A stretch of 64,000 bases of DNA from Magnolia sinica (GCF_029962835.1 NC_080583.1:744001-808000), one strand, 5' to 3'. Shown: positions 1 to 12,449, numbered from the stretch's first letter. Notes: generated from the letters alone by a model not told the origin. Made by a program: numbers and translations.

Positions 1-239
1 CAAAAAACAAGGGTAAAATAAAAAAATTTAAAAAAATGGAAGAATAAAGTGCGCAGTCTCAAAAAAAAAGAGAAAAGAAAATTTAAACCCAATGAGTAAA
101 AACACAAGTCACCAACACGTTTCCCCTCAGGATAATTTAACCCAATGTCATCAGCTTCATGATTGTGATTGAAGACAAAGTCAGGTAGCTCACTAGTCGT
201 CGGTAATGAATGGAATCTAGCCTCCCGCCTTTGTACAAG

Positions 240-500
240 AAAAAGAAAAATCAAAAGAAAAGTAACATGCCTAAGCAAAACGGGCGAGGTAAAAACCCAA
301 AAGGGTACATCGAGTAAAAACAGCGTGCATGTAGTGGACTTGGTGAAAACCCGAAAAGGCACCAAGGATAAAAAGAGCACGGCTACCAAGGGGCAGAAAA
401 GAGCAAAAACTCGGGACATGGTGAAAATCCGAAAGGATGCCATGGGCAAAAATGACAAGAAAGCCAGTCGTGGTGAAAACCTGAAAAGACGCTACGGGAA
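240..500 (+). repeat. Degenerate 'GTGAAAACCCGAAAAGGC' tandem repeat
   Basis: Four to five imperfect copies of a unit around GTGAAAACCCGAAAAGGCACC, spaced roughly 55-65 bp, in the 3' noncoding part of the Tat-like element. The open frame across it (169-522) is lysine-rich only because the repeat is purine-rich; I do not regard it as a protein. Confidence 0.6.
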
Positions 501-914
501 AAAATGGCTAGAAAAAAAATAAAAAATAAAAAGTGCAAGAACAGGAGAAGACAAGGTAACAAGCAAAGTGAAGAAGCACAAGGAAAAGATAAGTCTCGGA
601 TCATAATTCTGTCAGACTCTACCCAAATCCAAGGGGCATGATCCTAATATGCGCTACTCTCAGGGAATCGGGATCCCTAGTAAACAACTCAGAATACCGA
701 ATTTGACGTGGGCTAAGTTCAATATTCTGATTCCATCATCCAGGCACAAGCTCAAACGCAAGCAAACACTAACAAATTTGGCATAAAAAATTTTCATTCC
801 TTTAAAACATCTTTTTTACAAGTACATTGTTTTACTTCCTTTACAAAAATAAAAACATACATACATATACAGGACAAGCAGCCAACAAAGTCAGGAAACC
901 ACAAAGTAAAAGTC

Positions 915-1165
915 AAAGCCCCAGAGGCCCACATTTTAAAACCCATGAGGCCCGCATTTCAAAGCCCCAGAGGCCCACATTTCAAAACCCACGAGGCCCA
1001 CATTTCAAAGCCCCCAGAGGCTCACATCTCAAAGCCCACAAGGCCCACAAGTTCAAAGCCCCAAAGGCCCACATATTAAATCTCACAAGGCTCACAAGTT
1101 CAAAGCCCTAAAGGCCCACATTTCAAAGACCACAAGGCCCACATGTCAAAAGCCCACCAAACCCA
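915..1165 (+). repeat. Short tandem repeat with AGGCCCACATTTCAAAGCCC core
   Basis: About ten copies of a roughly 23-bp unit alternating AGGCCCACA with TTTCAAAGCCC. It belongs to the 3' noncoding region of the Tat-like element. Confidence 0.75.
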
Positions 1166-1314
1166 TTATTCAAAGTCCCATGGTTCAAAGCCCATGTTTT
1201 CAAGCCCATTTCCTAGGCCGACATATCCAAAGTAAGGCTCATTACACAAACCCAATTTCAAGGCCCATGGTCCTAGGCCCACATGTCGAAATCAGGCCCA
1301 TGTTCCCCAATTGC

Positions 1315-1560
1315 CCCATTAATTCATTAGTGGAGGCCATCTGGCTACTCGATCCAGACTGTATAATAAAAGCCAGACGATGACGCCCTCCCGCGAGATC
1401 GAACGGATGTTTCAAAAAAAAATCCAAAATATCTTCAAATAAAAACCGTTAATCCCGCCAACTCATCAGTGGAGGCAACAAGACTGTTTACTTAACTTGC
1501 ATAAATAAAAACCGAACGACGACGCCCACCTGCGAAATCGAACGGATATTTTCTAAAAAT
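1315..1560 (+). repeat. Diverged ~125-bp tandem duplication
   Basis: Two units, about 1315-1430 and 1440-1555, share 'TCATTAGTGGAGGC', 'ACGATGACGCCC' and 'GATCGAACGGAT' in the same order. Inside the Tat-like element. Confidence 0.6.
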
Positions 1561-1964
1561 TCTAAAAAATATAAAATCTCCAAGGAGTCTAGTTCCAAAG
1601 AGATTAGTTTTCAAACAAAAAAATTTCAAAACATGCATGCGGCGCGCAGTACATTGAGGAATCTTCCATATTCTCCAGTTGCGGTCAGTGCAAACAGCTA
1701 AATAAGATTCGATCTCTCCTGATTTCCCCTAGAGGATGATCGAATTTGTATATGATACATGTACGATTGACCCGATCTCTATATCTGGACAGTCGTACAA
1801 ATGCTAGTAGAAGTGAGTGGATCTATCTTTGGAAAGAATAATCAAACTCGAAGTGACAACAATCCATTGTAACTAAAGTATTAGAATCAGCAGACTGCAT
1901 GGCAAAGGATTACCTGCACATACCTAGTCCGGGATGCCCGCAAAATTTGATCGATTCCAAGTCG

Positions 1965-2230
1965 GCGTAGTTAGTTCCCCGTAAGGCCGCACTAACGTGT
2001 AGGGCAGCTAACCACTTTGACGATCAAATGGATCGAATACTCCTAGGGTGATTACGTAGCAAAGGAACAACAGACCAAACACTATGAGAATCATTGTAAA
2101 GCCGCACCAACACGCAGAGGCCCTACTTTTCAGACTTATCCTCTAATGCTATTAACAATCTGACATGAAAGGGTTATGATTAGTGACCCGTAAAGCCACA
2201 ACGAATGCATAGGGGACAATCACAACGTTT
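1965..2230 (+). repeat. Three diverged copies of a ~110-bp unit
   Basis: The motif 'CCGTAAGGCCGCACTAACG..TAGGG' recurs near 1978, 2098 and 2189 with substitutions. Spacing of 90-120 bp suggests an old tandem repeat upstream of the LTR. Confidence 0.45.
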
Positions 2231-2396
2231 TTCTCAACCCTCGTGATATGTGCAAGTTATTTCTTTTCAAAGTAATCAGTCAACTAACAATGATATAATG
2301 GCAGGCAACGAATCGCTATCCTTTCCAACTAGAAGGGTGGGGTGTCCACTCGCTTTGGCCTTCGGTTACTCGCAACCTCGACCACAGAGGGACATC

Positions 2397-3029
2397 TGTA
2401 GACACCCCACCTAAGCTAACATCTTGAGAAGGCTAAGGTAATCCAAGAATCATAATCATACCTTAAACCAAACTCTGATCCCAGCTTAACCTAAAAACCC
2501 AACTCAAAAATCTCAAATTGCCAACCTGCAACTAGAAGCCGTGATCCAAACCGTTCAATCCACATGTAGCCCCATATTTACCCTATACCCCGATTAGGAT
2601 CCCTTTATCCAATCTCAAACCCACCTATCTAAGCCATAAAACCCTAAAAGGAGACCACCGGTCGAACCAGCACATTAAGCAAAGCTCTCACGCTCGGGCC
2701 CGGCTCGAGCGCAGCCCGGGCGGTAGTCTGACTACCACTGGCGGTACTCGGAGTACCTCCGCTCGCGGCCCGCATATGGACATTTGGGGACAGCTGTCCC
2801 AATATCCGAAAGTTAACTTTCTCCTAAAATTACCCCCAATCCGAGCTTATTTACCATTTTACCAACCCCACTGGCCAATGAGAGTGCGCCACGTGGTGTC
2901 TCTCTCCTTCCAACCAATCAACACTTACCATTTCCACATGCACCCCTCCCAAAGCCAAAAATTACCATAAAGCCATTGGAGAAGGCTATAAATAGCCTTC
3001 TCCTCTTCTCATTCTAACACACCTTCTCA

Positions 3030-3093
<64 letters not shown>

Positions 3094-3828
3094 AGCTCCC
3101 AAGCCTTCAAAGCCCTGATCTTTCAAGCCACCCCTTAGCCTTTCTCTCAACCTTTCCAATCCATAAGCCTAGCCTAGATTGATCATGGTTTAATCCATAT
3201 CTTAGCCTACTCAAAGATCAAGCCAAAGATTCATTCATTTTGCATACAAGCATTCATCATGGCATTTATTCCCTTCTTAACCCCCCTGCTTTTCTAGATC
3301 TCTAGTGAACGTGTGCTCTGTGACTTGCCATACACCGGATCGTGTCACATCAGAAATTCCTAGTGATCTAGTCCATTTTTCTTACCTCTTTGCATAGGCA
3401 TCGTCACATCCACCTTTAAGACACGCTGTTGGACGTATGCTCTGTGGCTTGCCAAAGTCTCGCATCTTACCGCATTAGAAATCCACATGTGCCTAGTCCT
3501 ACTTCGACTACATCATTCATCCCTTGAGATTTTCGTACCGCACTAAGTAGAGACAGTACATTTGTACAGGCAGAGAGGGTGCCTAACACCTTCCCTCTTT
3601 GTAACCGAGGTCCCTTACCTGGAATTTCGTATCACAAACTAGGAGGCAACCTAAGGAAGGAGAGTCGTCAGATTTCTCCAACCTTGATTATTCCGCGGTC
3701 CTAGCCGACTGCGGGATTCTGAGATTATTCGGCTAGTGGCGACTCCAACATCCAACATTCACAAATCATCCCCACCACCAAAACCATATTATATAAATCA
3801 GCATGGGCGTCGATTTTCAGTGTTTACA
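2397..3828 (+). mobile_element. Long terminal repeat (3' LTR) of the Tat-like element
   Basis: 1432 bp starting TGTAGACACCCCACC and ending CAGTGTTTACA, so TG...CA bounded. It contains a (GA)n run at 3033-3090 just downstream of a TATA-like 'GGCTATAAATAG' at about 2983-2994, which could be the LTR promoter. The right flank begins GAGAG. Its partner LTR would lie to the left of the window. Confidence 0.65.
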
Positions 3829-3835
3829 GAGAGCT

Positions 3836-4500
3836 ACTTTAGCCACCCAACTTACTACGTTGGGTTGCCCACACCAAATTTGTAAGATTCCATTAGATCG
3901 AAGGTCGAAAATCAATTTTAATTTCATTTTTACTATTTATAGTAAGTTTTAGTTTGATTGTAACTCTTCATCAATTGGGCTTTAGGAGTTGTGTCTAACA
4001 TGAAAAGTTCTTAGAAAAATTTGGAGAATAGCATGGTTGAGACAAATAGGATACTTATTATTTTTTACTGAAAACCATGAGGTCTAGTGGAAATCATGAC
4101 CATTTATAAATAATAAGTTTACTATTTATAGTAAGTCATGATTTCTGGGAGTTTTAGTTGTAGTTTGATTCTGAAATTTCTCCCTAGGGTTCATAGCATT
4201 ATTTAAATGATTGTAAACTCATTTTTGAGTATCAAGCAATTTATTCTGATTTTTTTAGAATTATTTCTAGTTTCTTATTTTCCTTGTGGATTTGAGGTCT
4301 CTCTGTGAGGAGTCTAGAGAAGGTCCGTGGATTCGGAGTAGTTATTCCCTTGAAGAAGACAGTGCTTGACCTCAATACGTCCTTCCTTGCATCAAGACCT
4401 TAAGTTTTAAATAGTGCGTGACCTGTAGGTTATGGTTAGCACATACAAACATAAATAATAGGTCTTTGAAATTAGAAACCTTACACGTGGGATTCTTTGT
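3836..4500 (+). repeat. Dispersed repeat copy 1 (probable LTR remnant)
   Basis: Aligns by eye with 9122-9520: both carry 'TTGGGTTG', 'GATTCCAT..GATCGA', 'CTATTTATAGTAAGTTTTAG' and a second 'TTTACTATTTATAGTAAGT' in the same order. The 3' part here ('GTGGATTCGGAGTAG..GACAGTGCTTGACC') looks like retrotransposon LTR sequence, but no terminal TG/CA pair or family could be fixed. Confidence 0.5.
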
Positions 4501-4553
4501 TTGATTGTTATGGTTGAAAGAAGAACTTAGAAAACAAAATTAGGATCCCCTAT

Positions 4554-6805
4554 TGTTGAGGGTCAAATATTGCATATTAGACCCCTGTTATTGCCTGGAT
4601 TTACAAACATGGTATTGTTTGTCGGCCCGATTTAATCGTGTTTGTGATGTAGGGCGTATTTACGAGCCTGGACTGGGAAAGGGTACTGAAAGCATGGATT
4701 TAATGGTCTGAAGTCACCAAGGCAAGTGACGGATCCAAGGGACCAAGATCAACAGAATTACACACCAGGGATCCACGAAAATCGAGAAACTGAAGCTCAA
4801 GCGGCCTGAAAGTCGGCCAGAATGCAAGACCACTGGGTTTCCATCATCTGTTCGGCTCAAAACTCCATACATGGCCAGAGGGCCATAAATTAACTGTACA
4901 TGTCAAATTTCAGGAGTTGGATCTCAATGGAAATGGTCCAACGGTCAGATCATCCCATGAATTATTGATCTGATGCCCACCTGAGATCTAGATATGCTTC
5001 AAGCTCTTTCTCAACCCATTATATGAGGTAAAAAAACTAATGGACGGAGCGGATTTCTCATTAATATCTCTGTGGGTCCCACCTGTGATGAATGTGCACA
5101 ACATCATGTGCAATCAGCAATGCACCAGGAATGTACGCACGGTCAAACCGAGTTTGACCGTGCTTTCCAAAAAAAACAGAGATAGGGCCCCCTGTTTTTC
5201 CGCCGCTGGTATTTTTGAAGTCATGGCCGTCCATTGGGACATGATCAGGCCCACTTTCATCATCATTCATGATGATCGAAGCTGTTCATCATGTCCACAG
5301 GCCTGTTTCGATCACACCATAGATCAGAGCACGTCAAATCAAACCAAGAATCGCCGTCCACATCCTCTGTTGTTGCCCTTCAAAGTAAGAAACAGATTGC
5401 GGACGGTAGTGGGGCCATCACCACTACGTGCCGATCAGATATGCTGAGCAGATCCATCTGTTAAGAGGCTATGACACGTCCAACCGACCTCATGATGCGG
5501 AAGGAGAAGGAAAAGTGGGGAGGAAACTTCCTTGCACCGAAAGTTTCAGGATTTCCGGACGGGTGCGTAAGCTGTGGTTCCGCCAACCATCTGAGCACCA
5601 CAAGCTTTCTGTGACCCATCCAAGCCGTCCCCAAGCATCAGAACGAGGAGAAACCCTGTGCCCGAAAATCTACCATGATCCACTATATCATCTTCTTGGA
5701 TTGAATCGGATCCATTCTTTCTTGATGGGCCACCTGTGAGGATCTGAACGGTCCGTTTTGTGTGTCAGGGATGCAGATACACATCAGTATGGGTGGAATA
5801 TCTACATGTTGCAGGGTGGGTGAGTGAATCAGCAGCAACTGCTATTCTGGTGCGCAAGGACGCCAGCCAGAGCAAGTTTTCGAAAACCACTTGGCTGCGT
5901 AAAGGTTTCGCGGCAGCTGTTCCGCACCGCCTGATGCTGCAGAACGACCTCCCTATCTATAAGAGAGAGGAGAAGCTGGGAACAAGGGGGGAGCAGCGGT
6001 CGGTTATGGGCTTGGACGATTGCAAGGGAGAGAGAGAGAGAAGATAGAGAGTTTGTCTTTTTTCTTTTTTTGATTATTTTATTTTACTTTGTTTGTTTTA
6101 TTTTTAAGAGAATCAGCCATCCATGTCTGGCTGAACCCCTTAGCTAGGGCTAAGGGGTGAAGCTTGTAGCGTGATGGGAAGAATTTTATGCCTTTAATTC
6201 TTGTTTAAACTGAATGAATTTGGGATTGGGTTGATTGTAAGGGAATGTTTTCAGTTTTTTTTAAAGGTCTGTTGTGACTAAAATTACAATAGGTCTACGA
6301 TGGCTTTGAGCATGTTTCTTCATTTTTTTATGTTTATGACGTCAGGAAACCCTGTTGTTCACCATAGTCTCATGGGCATGGTCGGATGACGGTACCCTTC
6401 CTAACCCTCATAACATGTTGATTGGCTGGTAATTAGTTTAATTCTGTTGTTTACTTTGTCTCCTGGGCATGGTTTGGTGATGGAATCCATTTTAATTCCT
6501 ATACCTTTCATCTCTTGAAACTTATATCAGGTAAGTTCAGTTAATTTCCATGATTCTTGAAGTAGGCATAAAGATCTCCCTGATCTCTACAAGTGGATCC
6601 TCTGAATCCCTAGTTTTCTTACCTCTGATTTTTCTTTAGTTTTAGATAATTTATTTCACAATTATTCTTTAAATTCTATTTGATCTTTTGCTAGTTCTAG
6701 ATCTAGTTAGTTCCAGATCACGTACAAGTTTCAGTCCCTGTGGATTCGACCTCGGTCTTACCGAGTTTATTACTACATCACAACCTTATACTTGGGGAGT
6801 GAACA
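4554..6805 (+). mobile_element. Solo LTR, Athila-type Ty3 retrotransposon
   Basis: 2252 bp beginning TGTTGAGGGTCAAATATTGC and ending GAGTGAACA, flanked on both sides by the 5-bp duplication CCTAT (4549-4553 and 6806-6810). It is a diverged relative of the LTRs at 29177-31625 and 60638-63083 with the same start, end, promoter area and hairpin. No internal region is present, so it is the product of recombination between the two LTRs of a former full element. Clearly older than or of a different subfamily from the complete Athila, as similarity is patchy in the first half. Confidence 0.9.
6135..6158 (+). other. LTR hairpin, 10-bp stem (solo LTR version)
   Basis: ACCCCTTAGC / loop TAGG / GCTAAGGGGT. 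The complete Athila LTRs carry the same hairpin with a compensating base-pair change (see 30950-30973). Confidence 0.7.
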
Positions 6806-6810
6806 CCTAT

Positions 6811-8310
6811 AATGGCTTCATGTGGTAGATAATCTTGCCTATGTTGTACTACACTCTACAGTATGGAAGTGTAAAAAATCAGGCATTAAAAATAATTTTA
6901 ATGAATTTTAACCTATTACCTTCTGTTGGACACATTGGATAACATAAATCACTTAATTTTAAAAATTCATGACTATTAAAATAGAAAGTCGATCGAGACA
7001 ATTCCAAAAGCCAGATTGTAGCTGGACAAGTCTAGTTTTAGGAAAAAATAAGTAAAAATTTAAAACATGACAAATTCTATACTGATATAGTGAATTAGTA
7101 CAGATAGGTCAAGTTCTATTTGTTTTTGAATAAGTTGGACTACATGAATTTTAGGATTTTCTGTAGTTATCGAAATGAACTGAAATTTTACAACAACTCA
7201 ATAAATTTATAGTTGGATCTATAAAAAAAAATATTGAAAAGAATTCGAGTCTTATAAAGTTGTGAAACAGAAATGGGAAAAGCACTTAGTAAATAGTAAA
7301 ACAATCTATTCTGGTTGGTGCCTTGTCGGCTCAATTGATAGAATTTTCTCCAGCAAAATCTCATTACTCTAGAATATCGTTTCAATAAAATGAACACTCT
7401 AGGCATTCAAATATAATTTTTAAAAAAATTTACTCCCTTACTAAATTAATTTTTCTTCTTATAGAATCAAATGACCCTTAAGAAGATCCGTAGCATTCGT
7501 GATTTGATGCCCTATGCGAGTGCATCTCTCCTTGACACCCCATTAGCAAATCCAACTATTTCTGAAGAATCAAGGACAACTCCTCAAGAACATGTTGAGA
7601 ATAGGGTAAATTAAAATGAAGTAGGCGATGCGGGACAAACTTCTCCACCACCTCCTCCTCCTCCGATTAATAAAGGTGGTGCAGGACTAAGCACTCATTT
7701 GCCATTATCTTCGACTACACCATGTACTAACTTTAATGGCCCTGAAATGTAGCAGTTGGGTTGGTGACTCTAATGACTGCCATGATAAAACAATAGCAAG
7801 AACAATTTGTGATCGAGTGGAAAACAGTTGGAATGAGATGACTACCATTTGTTTTGTGTATGGCTCATTGTAGTGTTTACATGCCATCATATCCATTCAT
7901 CTGATTTTCCTCGTTATTAAAGAAAAATAATAAAATTTCAGAACTCACATGGACCACACAGCGTGAATTTAAAGTTTTTCAGTAATCTTGAGGGTGTTCC
8001 AGGTGGTTTTTGAATCCACCTTATTGTTAGGTCGGGAACTCCTTTTGTTTGGGAAAGAAAAGTATCAAATCCATGGTTTAGAAATATTTATGGCAATTTA
8101 ACGGCATTTATTTGTAATGGATATTATATGGCTTTTAAGCAACTTTTCCCATTTTTAGTATATTTATCCCAAATCCGTGGTTGGATATCCCTCAACCTAA
8201 ACTGCCCCTTCGTTCATGGGTATGCTACCCATACTATTTTTGACCAAATATTTATTTTGGACAACGGTCCACTTACCATAATAGATACGAATTAACAGTT
8301 TTGATCTCAT
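6811..8310. other. Intergenic, AT-rich; no gene recognised
   Basis: No convincing gene or terminal structure. A short open stretch at 7470-7613 (+) starting MTLKKIRSIRDLMPYASAS, followed in the same frame by a proline-rich stretch near 7650, has coding-like composition. It could be a remnant of a transposon protein; I do not recognise it. Confidence 0.5.
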
Positions 8311-8315
8311 TGATC

Positions 8316-8605
8316 ATGTGGGCCACATTTTCGAACGCGAATTGCCTGTGCTCACGGACACAAGTTCCTGTGATTGGAAGCCATGTGAGACCAATGGAGA
8401 TGCTCGTGACAAATCCTCAAATGAGAAGAGAGTCTAAAAATTAGTTAGATTAAAAACTCAGATGGGCCACACCACACATAAAACAATGTCAACAATAACT
8501 TCCACTGTTCGACCATGATGTGGATTTGTCACGGGCATCTCTGTGAGCCCCACATAGATTCCGACCACAGGCCGGGGCACAGGCAATTCATTCATGTCCC
8601 ACATT
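8316..8605. mobile_element. Foldback (MITE-like) element
   Basis: The left part (8316-8440, 'GAATTGCCTGTGCTC', 'GGAGATGCTCGTGACAAATC') is the imperfect reverse complement of the right part (8510-8605, 'GATTTGTCACGGGCATCTC', 'GCACAGGCAATTC'), giving a long imperfect hairpin. No target duplication identified. Confidence 0.55.
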
Positions 8606-8649
8606 TCAAACATACATGGAGGCACGGGCGCCACAGTATCTGCTTCCAA

Positions 8650-9115
8650 ACGGAATAAAAAGGAATAAAAATTGTATATAATTTCTCTTTTGAAAAAGAA
8701 GAAGATAGGCTTGTACGGGTAGGATTATGGATTTATCCCAACTACAAGTGTATTTTCTTTTTACCAATCAAAGATAATTATGATGTTCCAATCAATGGCT
8801 AAGCCTACGGGATATATGGTTTAAATCATTATACATGTGCCACATATGTTGATGCAGAGGTGGATACTTTTTAAAGAAATACACTCTTAAAGAAATACAC
8901 TGTTAAAAGAAAACCCACCTTGAAATGGATCACACAGATCCTTTGTATTTATGGAGCAGAGAATAAATGGTTGTTTGATACTTTTGTGGACAAGATGGAC
9001 AATAGAAGGCCTGATCGGAGGCAGAAGTGATCAGGACCATTAGAACCCTAAAGCATGCATATCTCGCAAATTAGAATAACTTATTCGACGTATAATATAT
9101 GTTTTTTCTTTAATC
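8650..9115. other. Intergenic; nothing recognised
   Basis: AT-rich sequence without coding, repeat or RNA signals that I can support. Confidence 0.5.
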
Positions 9116-9121
9116 TAATCC

Positions 9122-9520
9122 TGCTATGCTGGGTTGTCATGTCGGATTTGCGAGATTCCATCGAATCGATGGTCAAAAGTCCAATTTATTTTTATTTTCA
9201 CTATTTATAGTAAGTTTTAGTTGGATCATAACTCTTGATACTCTTGATACTTTGAACTTTAGGAGGAGTGCCCTTGTTAGGCTAAATTGGACACTTATTA
9301 TTTTTGGCCGAAAACCATAGAAATCATGACCGTCTAGTAAGTTTACTATTTATAGTAAGTCACTTATTATTATTATGATTATTATTATAGAAAGTTTGAG
9401 TTGGAATTTGATTAGGAAACTTTCCTAGGTGTGATATTATTATTTAAAGTATTGTAAATTCATTCTTATCATTAATTAATTTATTTTCGAATTTATTAAA
9501 ATTTATTTCTATTTTCCCTC
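9122..9520 (+). repeat. Dispersed repeat copy 2 (probable LTR remnant)
   Basis: Second, diverged copy of the sequence at 3836-4260, sharing two 'CTATTTATAGTAAGT' blocks in the same order. Confidence 0.5.
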
Positions 9521-9589
9521 TTGAGACACGTGCAAGACATGGTGACATCATTCCCTGCGTAATGTGAAAGAAAAAAAAATGCATGTGTA

Positions 9590-9923
9590 CTTAATGAACT
9601 GCACCTTCGCCTACACCCATCTAACACATCAACACATGCAATAGATCCAAGCCGCTCACACTTTGGATTAAAGAAAAAAACCTTAAGAGAGCTATCATTA
9701 CCGACCAATGGTGATTTCTGCATTTATTTATATGTAGATTAGTTTTAAAGAATTCAAATAGTGGAAAGAAAATGATGACCGGATTGGATTTATCTCTAGT
9801 GCCCAAAGCTAACATGTGGAAGCCAATACAGACAAAAGTAGCACTTGTCCATTTTCACAATTTGTCTCTTGATTAGCTAATAATAAATGAAAATGTCTAA
9901 AGTTCAACCAGTTGGACCATAAG
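9590..9923 (+). repeat. Diverged repeat shared with the region upstream of the transporter gene (left copy)
   Basis: Together with 11656-11740 (interrupted by the hAT and LINE insertions) this matches 15235-15690: shared landmarks 'GAACTGCACCTTC', 'ACACATGCAATAGATC', 'GACCAA..GTGATTTCTG', 'GACTAATAATAAATGA' and 'GTTGGACCATA' occur in the same order. The two copies lie on either side of the PLT-like gene. Confidence 0.6.
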
Positions 9924-10348
9924 TAGGGCTGTACATGAACTGGGCTAGCCCGATTAACTCACTCGACTATATATATATATTCATAAATTCTTACCCAGTT
10001 ACCCTAACCATTTACAACAATCTAGGCCGTCCAAATCGTGGGTCCTTTTGTAGATGGAGCAAAGTCCCAAAAATCTATGACAAAATTCCTTTCCAAAAAT
10101 CAAGGCCGTTTAAGTTACCTACCAAAGCTCTTTCCATGGAGTAGATGGAACAGAGTCAAAAATCAAGGCCGTCCAAATCGTGGGTCCGAAACTGGCCCGA
10201 ATTTGCCCGATTGCGGACCGGGCCGGGTTCGAGCTGGACATGTTGGCCTAGTGACCGGGCCGGGCCGGGTTCGAGCTGGTTTGGCTGGTGATCGGGCCAG
10301 GCCGGGTTGAGCCCAGTTCGACTCGGTTTGGCCCGATGTACACCCCTA
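9924..10348. mobile_element. Non-autonomous hAT transposon, 425 bp
   Basis: Begins TAGGGCTGTACAT and ends ATGTACACCCCTA, i.e. imperfect terminal inverted repeats of the TAGGG(G/C)TGTACAT kind seen in plant hAT elements. It is flanked by a perfect 8-bp target duplication ACCATAAG (9916-9923 and 10349-10356), the hAT hallmark. The interior has repeated 'GACCGGGCCGGGTTCGAGCTGG' style blocks and no transposase. Confidence 0.9.
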
Positions 10349-10361
10349 ACCATAAGGTACA

Positions 10362-11655
10362 ATTTTTATTTTTTTATTTTTTTGTTTTTAAAGAAACCTT
10401 TCCATTAAAGAAATTGACTTTACACAAAGGGAGGGGTGTCAGGCTGACAAAAAATGCCCTGACACCTAGCATAGTAGCGCATACACAATTCGGGGGGCCC
10501 ATCCCAAGGGGGCCCACCTATCGTAAGGAAGGAGGCAAAACAAAAACAAAAAAGGAGCTCTAAGAGAGCCGCACCGAACCAAGACCGGCCTTATCTAGGA
10601 CTAGCTCCCCACGTGTGAGGATGGGGAGATCGGAAACGCCTTCAAATAATCTGGATTGTTGATTAAGTTGGCCCAACGAGCCAGGCTGTCGGCTACTTTG
10701 TTAGCCTCTCTCAGGGAGTGATTGATTGAAAGGACTCCTGAGGACCGAAGCGAGGCAAATCTCTTCTTCCAATAGAAAACACCCCAAGGGGGATCATCTG
10801 CACTATTCAACAACTCGACAACAACTTGCGAACCACTCTCCACCTCAGTGGAGGTGAAGCCTTTCTCCTTGTAAATCATGAGGCCGTCGATGACGGCTTT
10901 AACTTATGCGAGAAAGCTCGATACATGGCCATACGCTTTGGAGAAAGCGAACTTGAACTCCCCTCTGGCGTCACAGCAGACTCCCCCCCTCTAGATGGGC
11001 CGGGATTGCCTCTAGAAGAGCTGTCCACGTTCAGCTTTACACTCCCTTGGCGAGGCCTTAACCATTTGACAAAAGACACCGAATGCGGAGTGAGACTAAT
11101 CAAGGGGAGGTGAAGATCTTACAGGACGTCCTTGTCAGCCTGATTTTTACTAGGGGGAAGAGTAAAAGCCTTGGACAGGCAGATAACCCATGAACGGACT
11201 TGGCGAATGGCGAGCGGGGCGCTTGGCTTGACTCCTTGAAAGCGGCATACGTTTCTGGACGTCCAAATTACCCAGAGAATCAGAGCTGGGATCAGGCCTC
11301 TTAGGACGCTCATTGGGGATGAGTCATTGGCCATGGCCCACCATTGGGACACTCTAGCCCCTGTGGATTGGTTGGGGAGGAGAGCGACTGAGAGGACAGA
11401 GGAGAAGTGGCTCCAAGTGGCTTTAGCAAGCTCGCCTTTCATAAAAAGATGGTCCAGGGATTCCTCCCTGGGGTTAGATAGAGGGCATCAACCGCATGAC
11501 GAGGCCATGTGAAGTCCCTTCTTCTTCACATTTAAATCAACTGGGGTGGCTTTGTTCATAATTTTCCAAACAAAAATCCCAATTTTTGGAGGAAGGAGGG
11601 GGTGCCAAACCCATTTCGCCCAGGAGCGAGTGGCTGATCTGGGAGACTGACCCTA
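10362..11655 (-). mobile_element. 5'-truncated L1-type LINE (ORF2 C-terminus)
   Basis: On the minus strand the order is the zinc-binding reverse-transcriptase-associated region ('WHPLLPPKIGIFVWKIMNKA', about 11600-11540), a linker with 'ILWVIWTSRNVCRFQ' (about 11280), then RNase H starting 'VKLNVDSSSRGNPGPS' (about 11040) and ending 'HSLREANKVADSLARWAN' (about 10700). The 3' end is an A-rich tail, read as T runs at 10363-10390. The target duplication AACCATAAGGTACA (10348-10361 and 11656-11669) is 14 bp. The reverse transcriptase and endonuclease are missing through 5' truncation. At least one in-frame stop in the zinc region and one frameshift inside RNase H make it dead. Confidence 0.9.
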
Positions 11656-11926
11656 AACCATAAGGTACAGTTCATCCAACGGTAACTTTAATAAATTTTC
11701 GTGAATATAAAATCTAATTCTTCTAATAGGTTGGAACCACCATCAGGATCATCTATTACAAAATTCAATGCTATCCACTCATCAGGTGGGCCATACCATA
11801 AAAACAATATGCAAACATTCGTAGAAACCCATTAAACGGGTTAGATCTCATACATACATCAACGGATGGAATTTATCCACTTGCTGGAACGTAACTGTAG
11901 TGAAACCGGGTTGTACACAAGGGAAA

Positions 11927-12449
11927 CGGATTGGCTACTCCCCCAGCCACTAGCCCGGGGGCTGGTGCTCTGTGGGCCCCACCATGATCTATGTATTTCA
12001 TCCATGCCGTTCATCCATTTTTACAGATCATTTTATATTTTGATTTCAAAAATAAGAGAGATATAAATCTCAGGTGGACCTCACCACAGGAAAACAATAG
12101 TGATTGGATATCCGCCATTAAAATCCTCCTAAGGCCCACTGTACTGTTTATTTGACATCCAATATGTTGATTAGATCATACAGACCTAGATGAAGGGAAA
12201 AAACAAAGATCGGCTTGATCCAAAACTCTTATGGCCCCAAAAAATTTTTAATGGTCGATGTTCATTCAAAACTGTTTCCTGTAATGTGGTCCATCTGAGA
12301 TTGGAATATATCTCAATTTTTTTTTATTGTTCACTAAAATGATCTAGAAAAATATATGGACGGAATGGATGAAACAAATACATCATGTGGGGCCCACAGA
12401 GCACCGACCACCAGCCATTGGCTAGTGGCAGGGGCAGTAGCCAATCCGT
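11927..12449. mobile_element. Foldback MITE, copy A (GGGCCCACCATGATGTATG family)
   Basis: Terminal inverted repeats of about 75 bp: left ACGGATTGGCTACTCCCCC...GCTCTGTGGGCCCCACCATGA, right its imperfect reverse complement ending GTAGCCAATCCGT. The interior 'TTTGACATCCAAT', 'GATGAAGGGAAAAA' is shared with the other copies in the window. I could not identify a matching target duplication. Confidence 0.75.

Larger units (their letters stand above)
1..3828 (+). mobile_element. 3' part of a Tat-like Ty3 LTR retrotransposon
   Basis: Seen: a long noncoding 3' region packed with short tandem repeats, then a purine-rich tract (about 2384-2394) directly before a TG...CA long terminal repeat at 2397-3828. 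Known: lysine-rich repeats of the 'GTGAAAACCCGAAAAGGC' kind and a long repeat-filled 3' untranslated region are typical of the Tat/Ogre branch of plant Ty3 elements. The coding region and 5' LTR lie outside the window, so the target duplication cannot be tested. No coding domain is seen in this part. The branch assignment is inference from the style of the 3' region. Confidence 0.65.

Noticed and set aside
169-522. A 117-residue lysine-rich open frame
   Set aside because: It follows a purine-rich tandem repeat in the 3' noncoding part of a Tat-like element; no domain and strong repeat bias.
5040-6047. Three consecutive open frames inside the solo LTR
   Set aside because: They lie wholly within an LTR, lack domains and are not preserved in the related LTRs.
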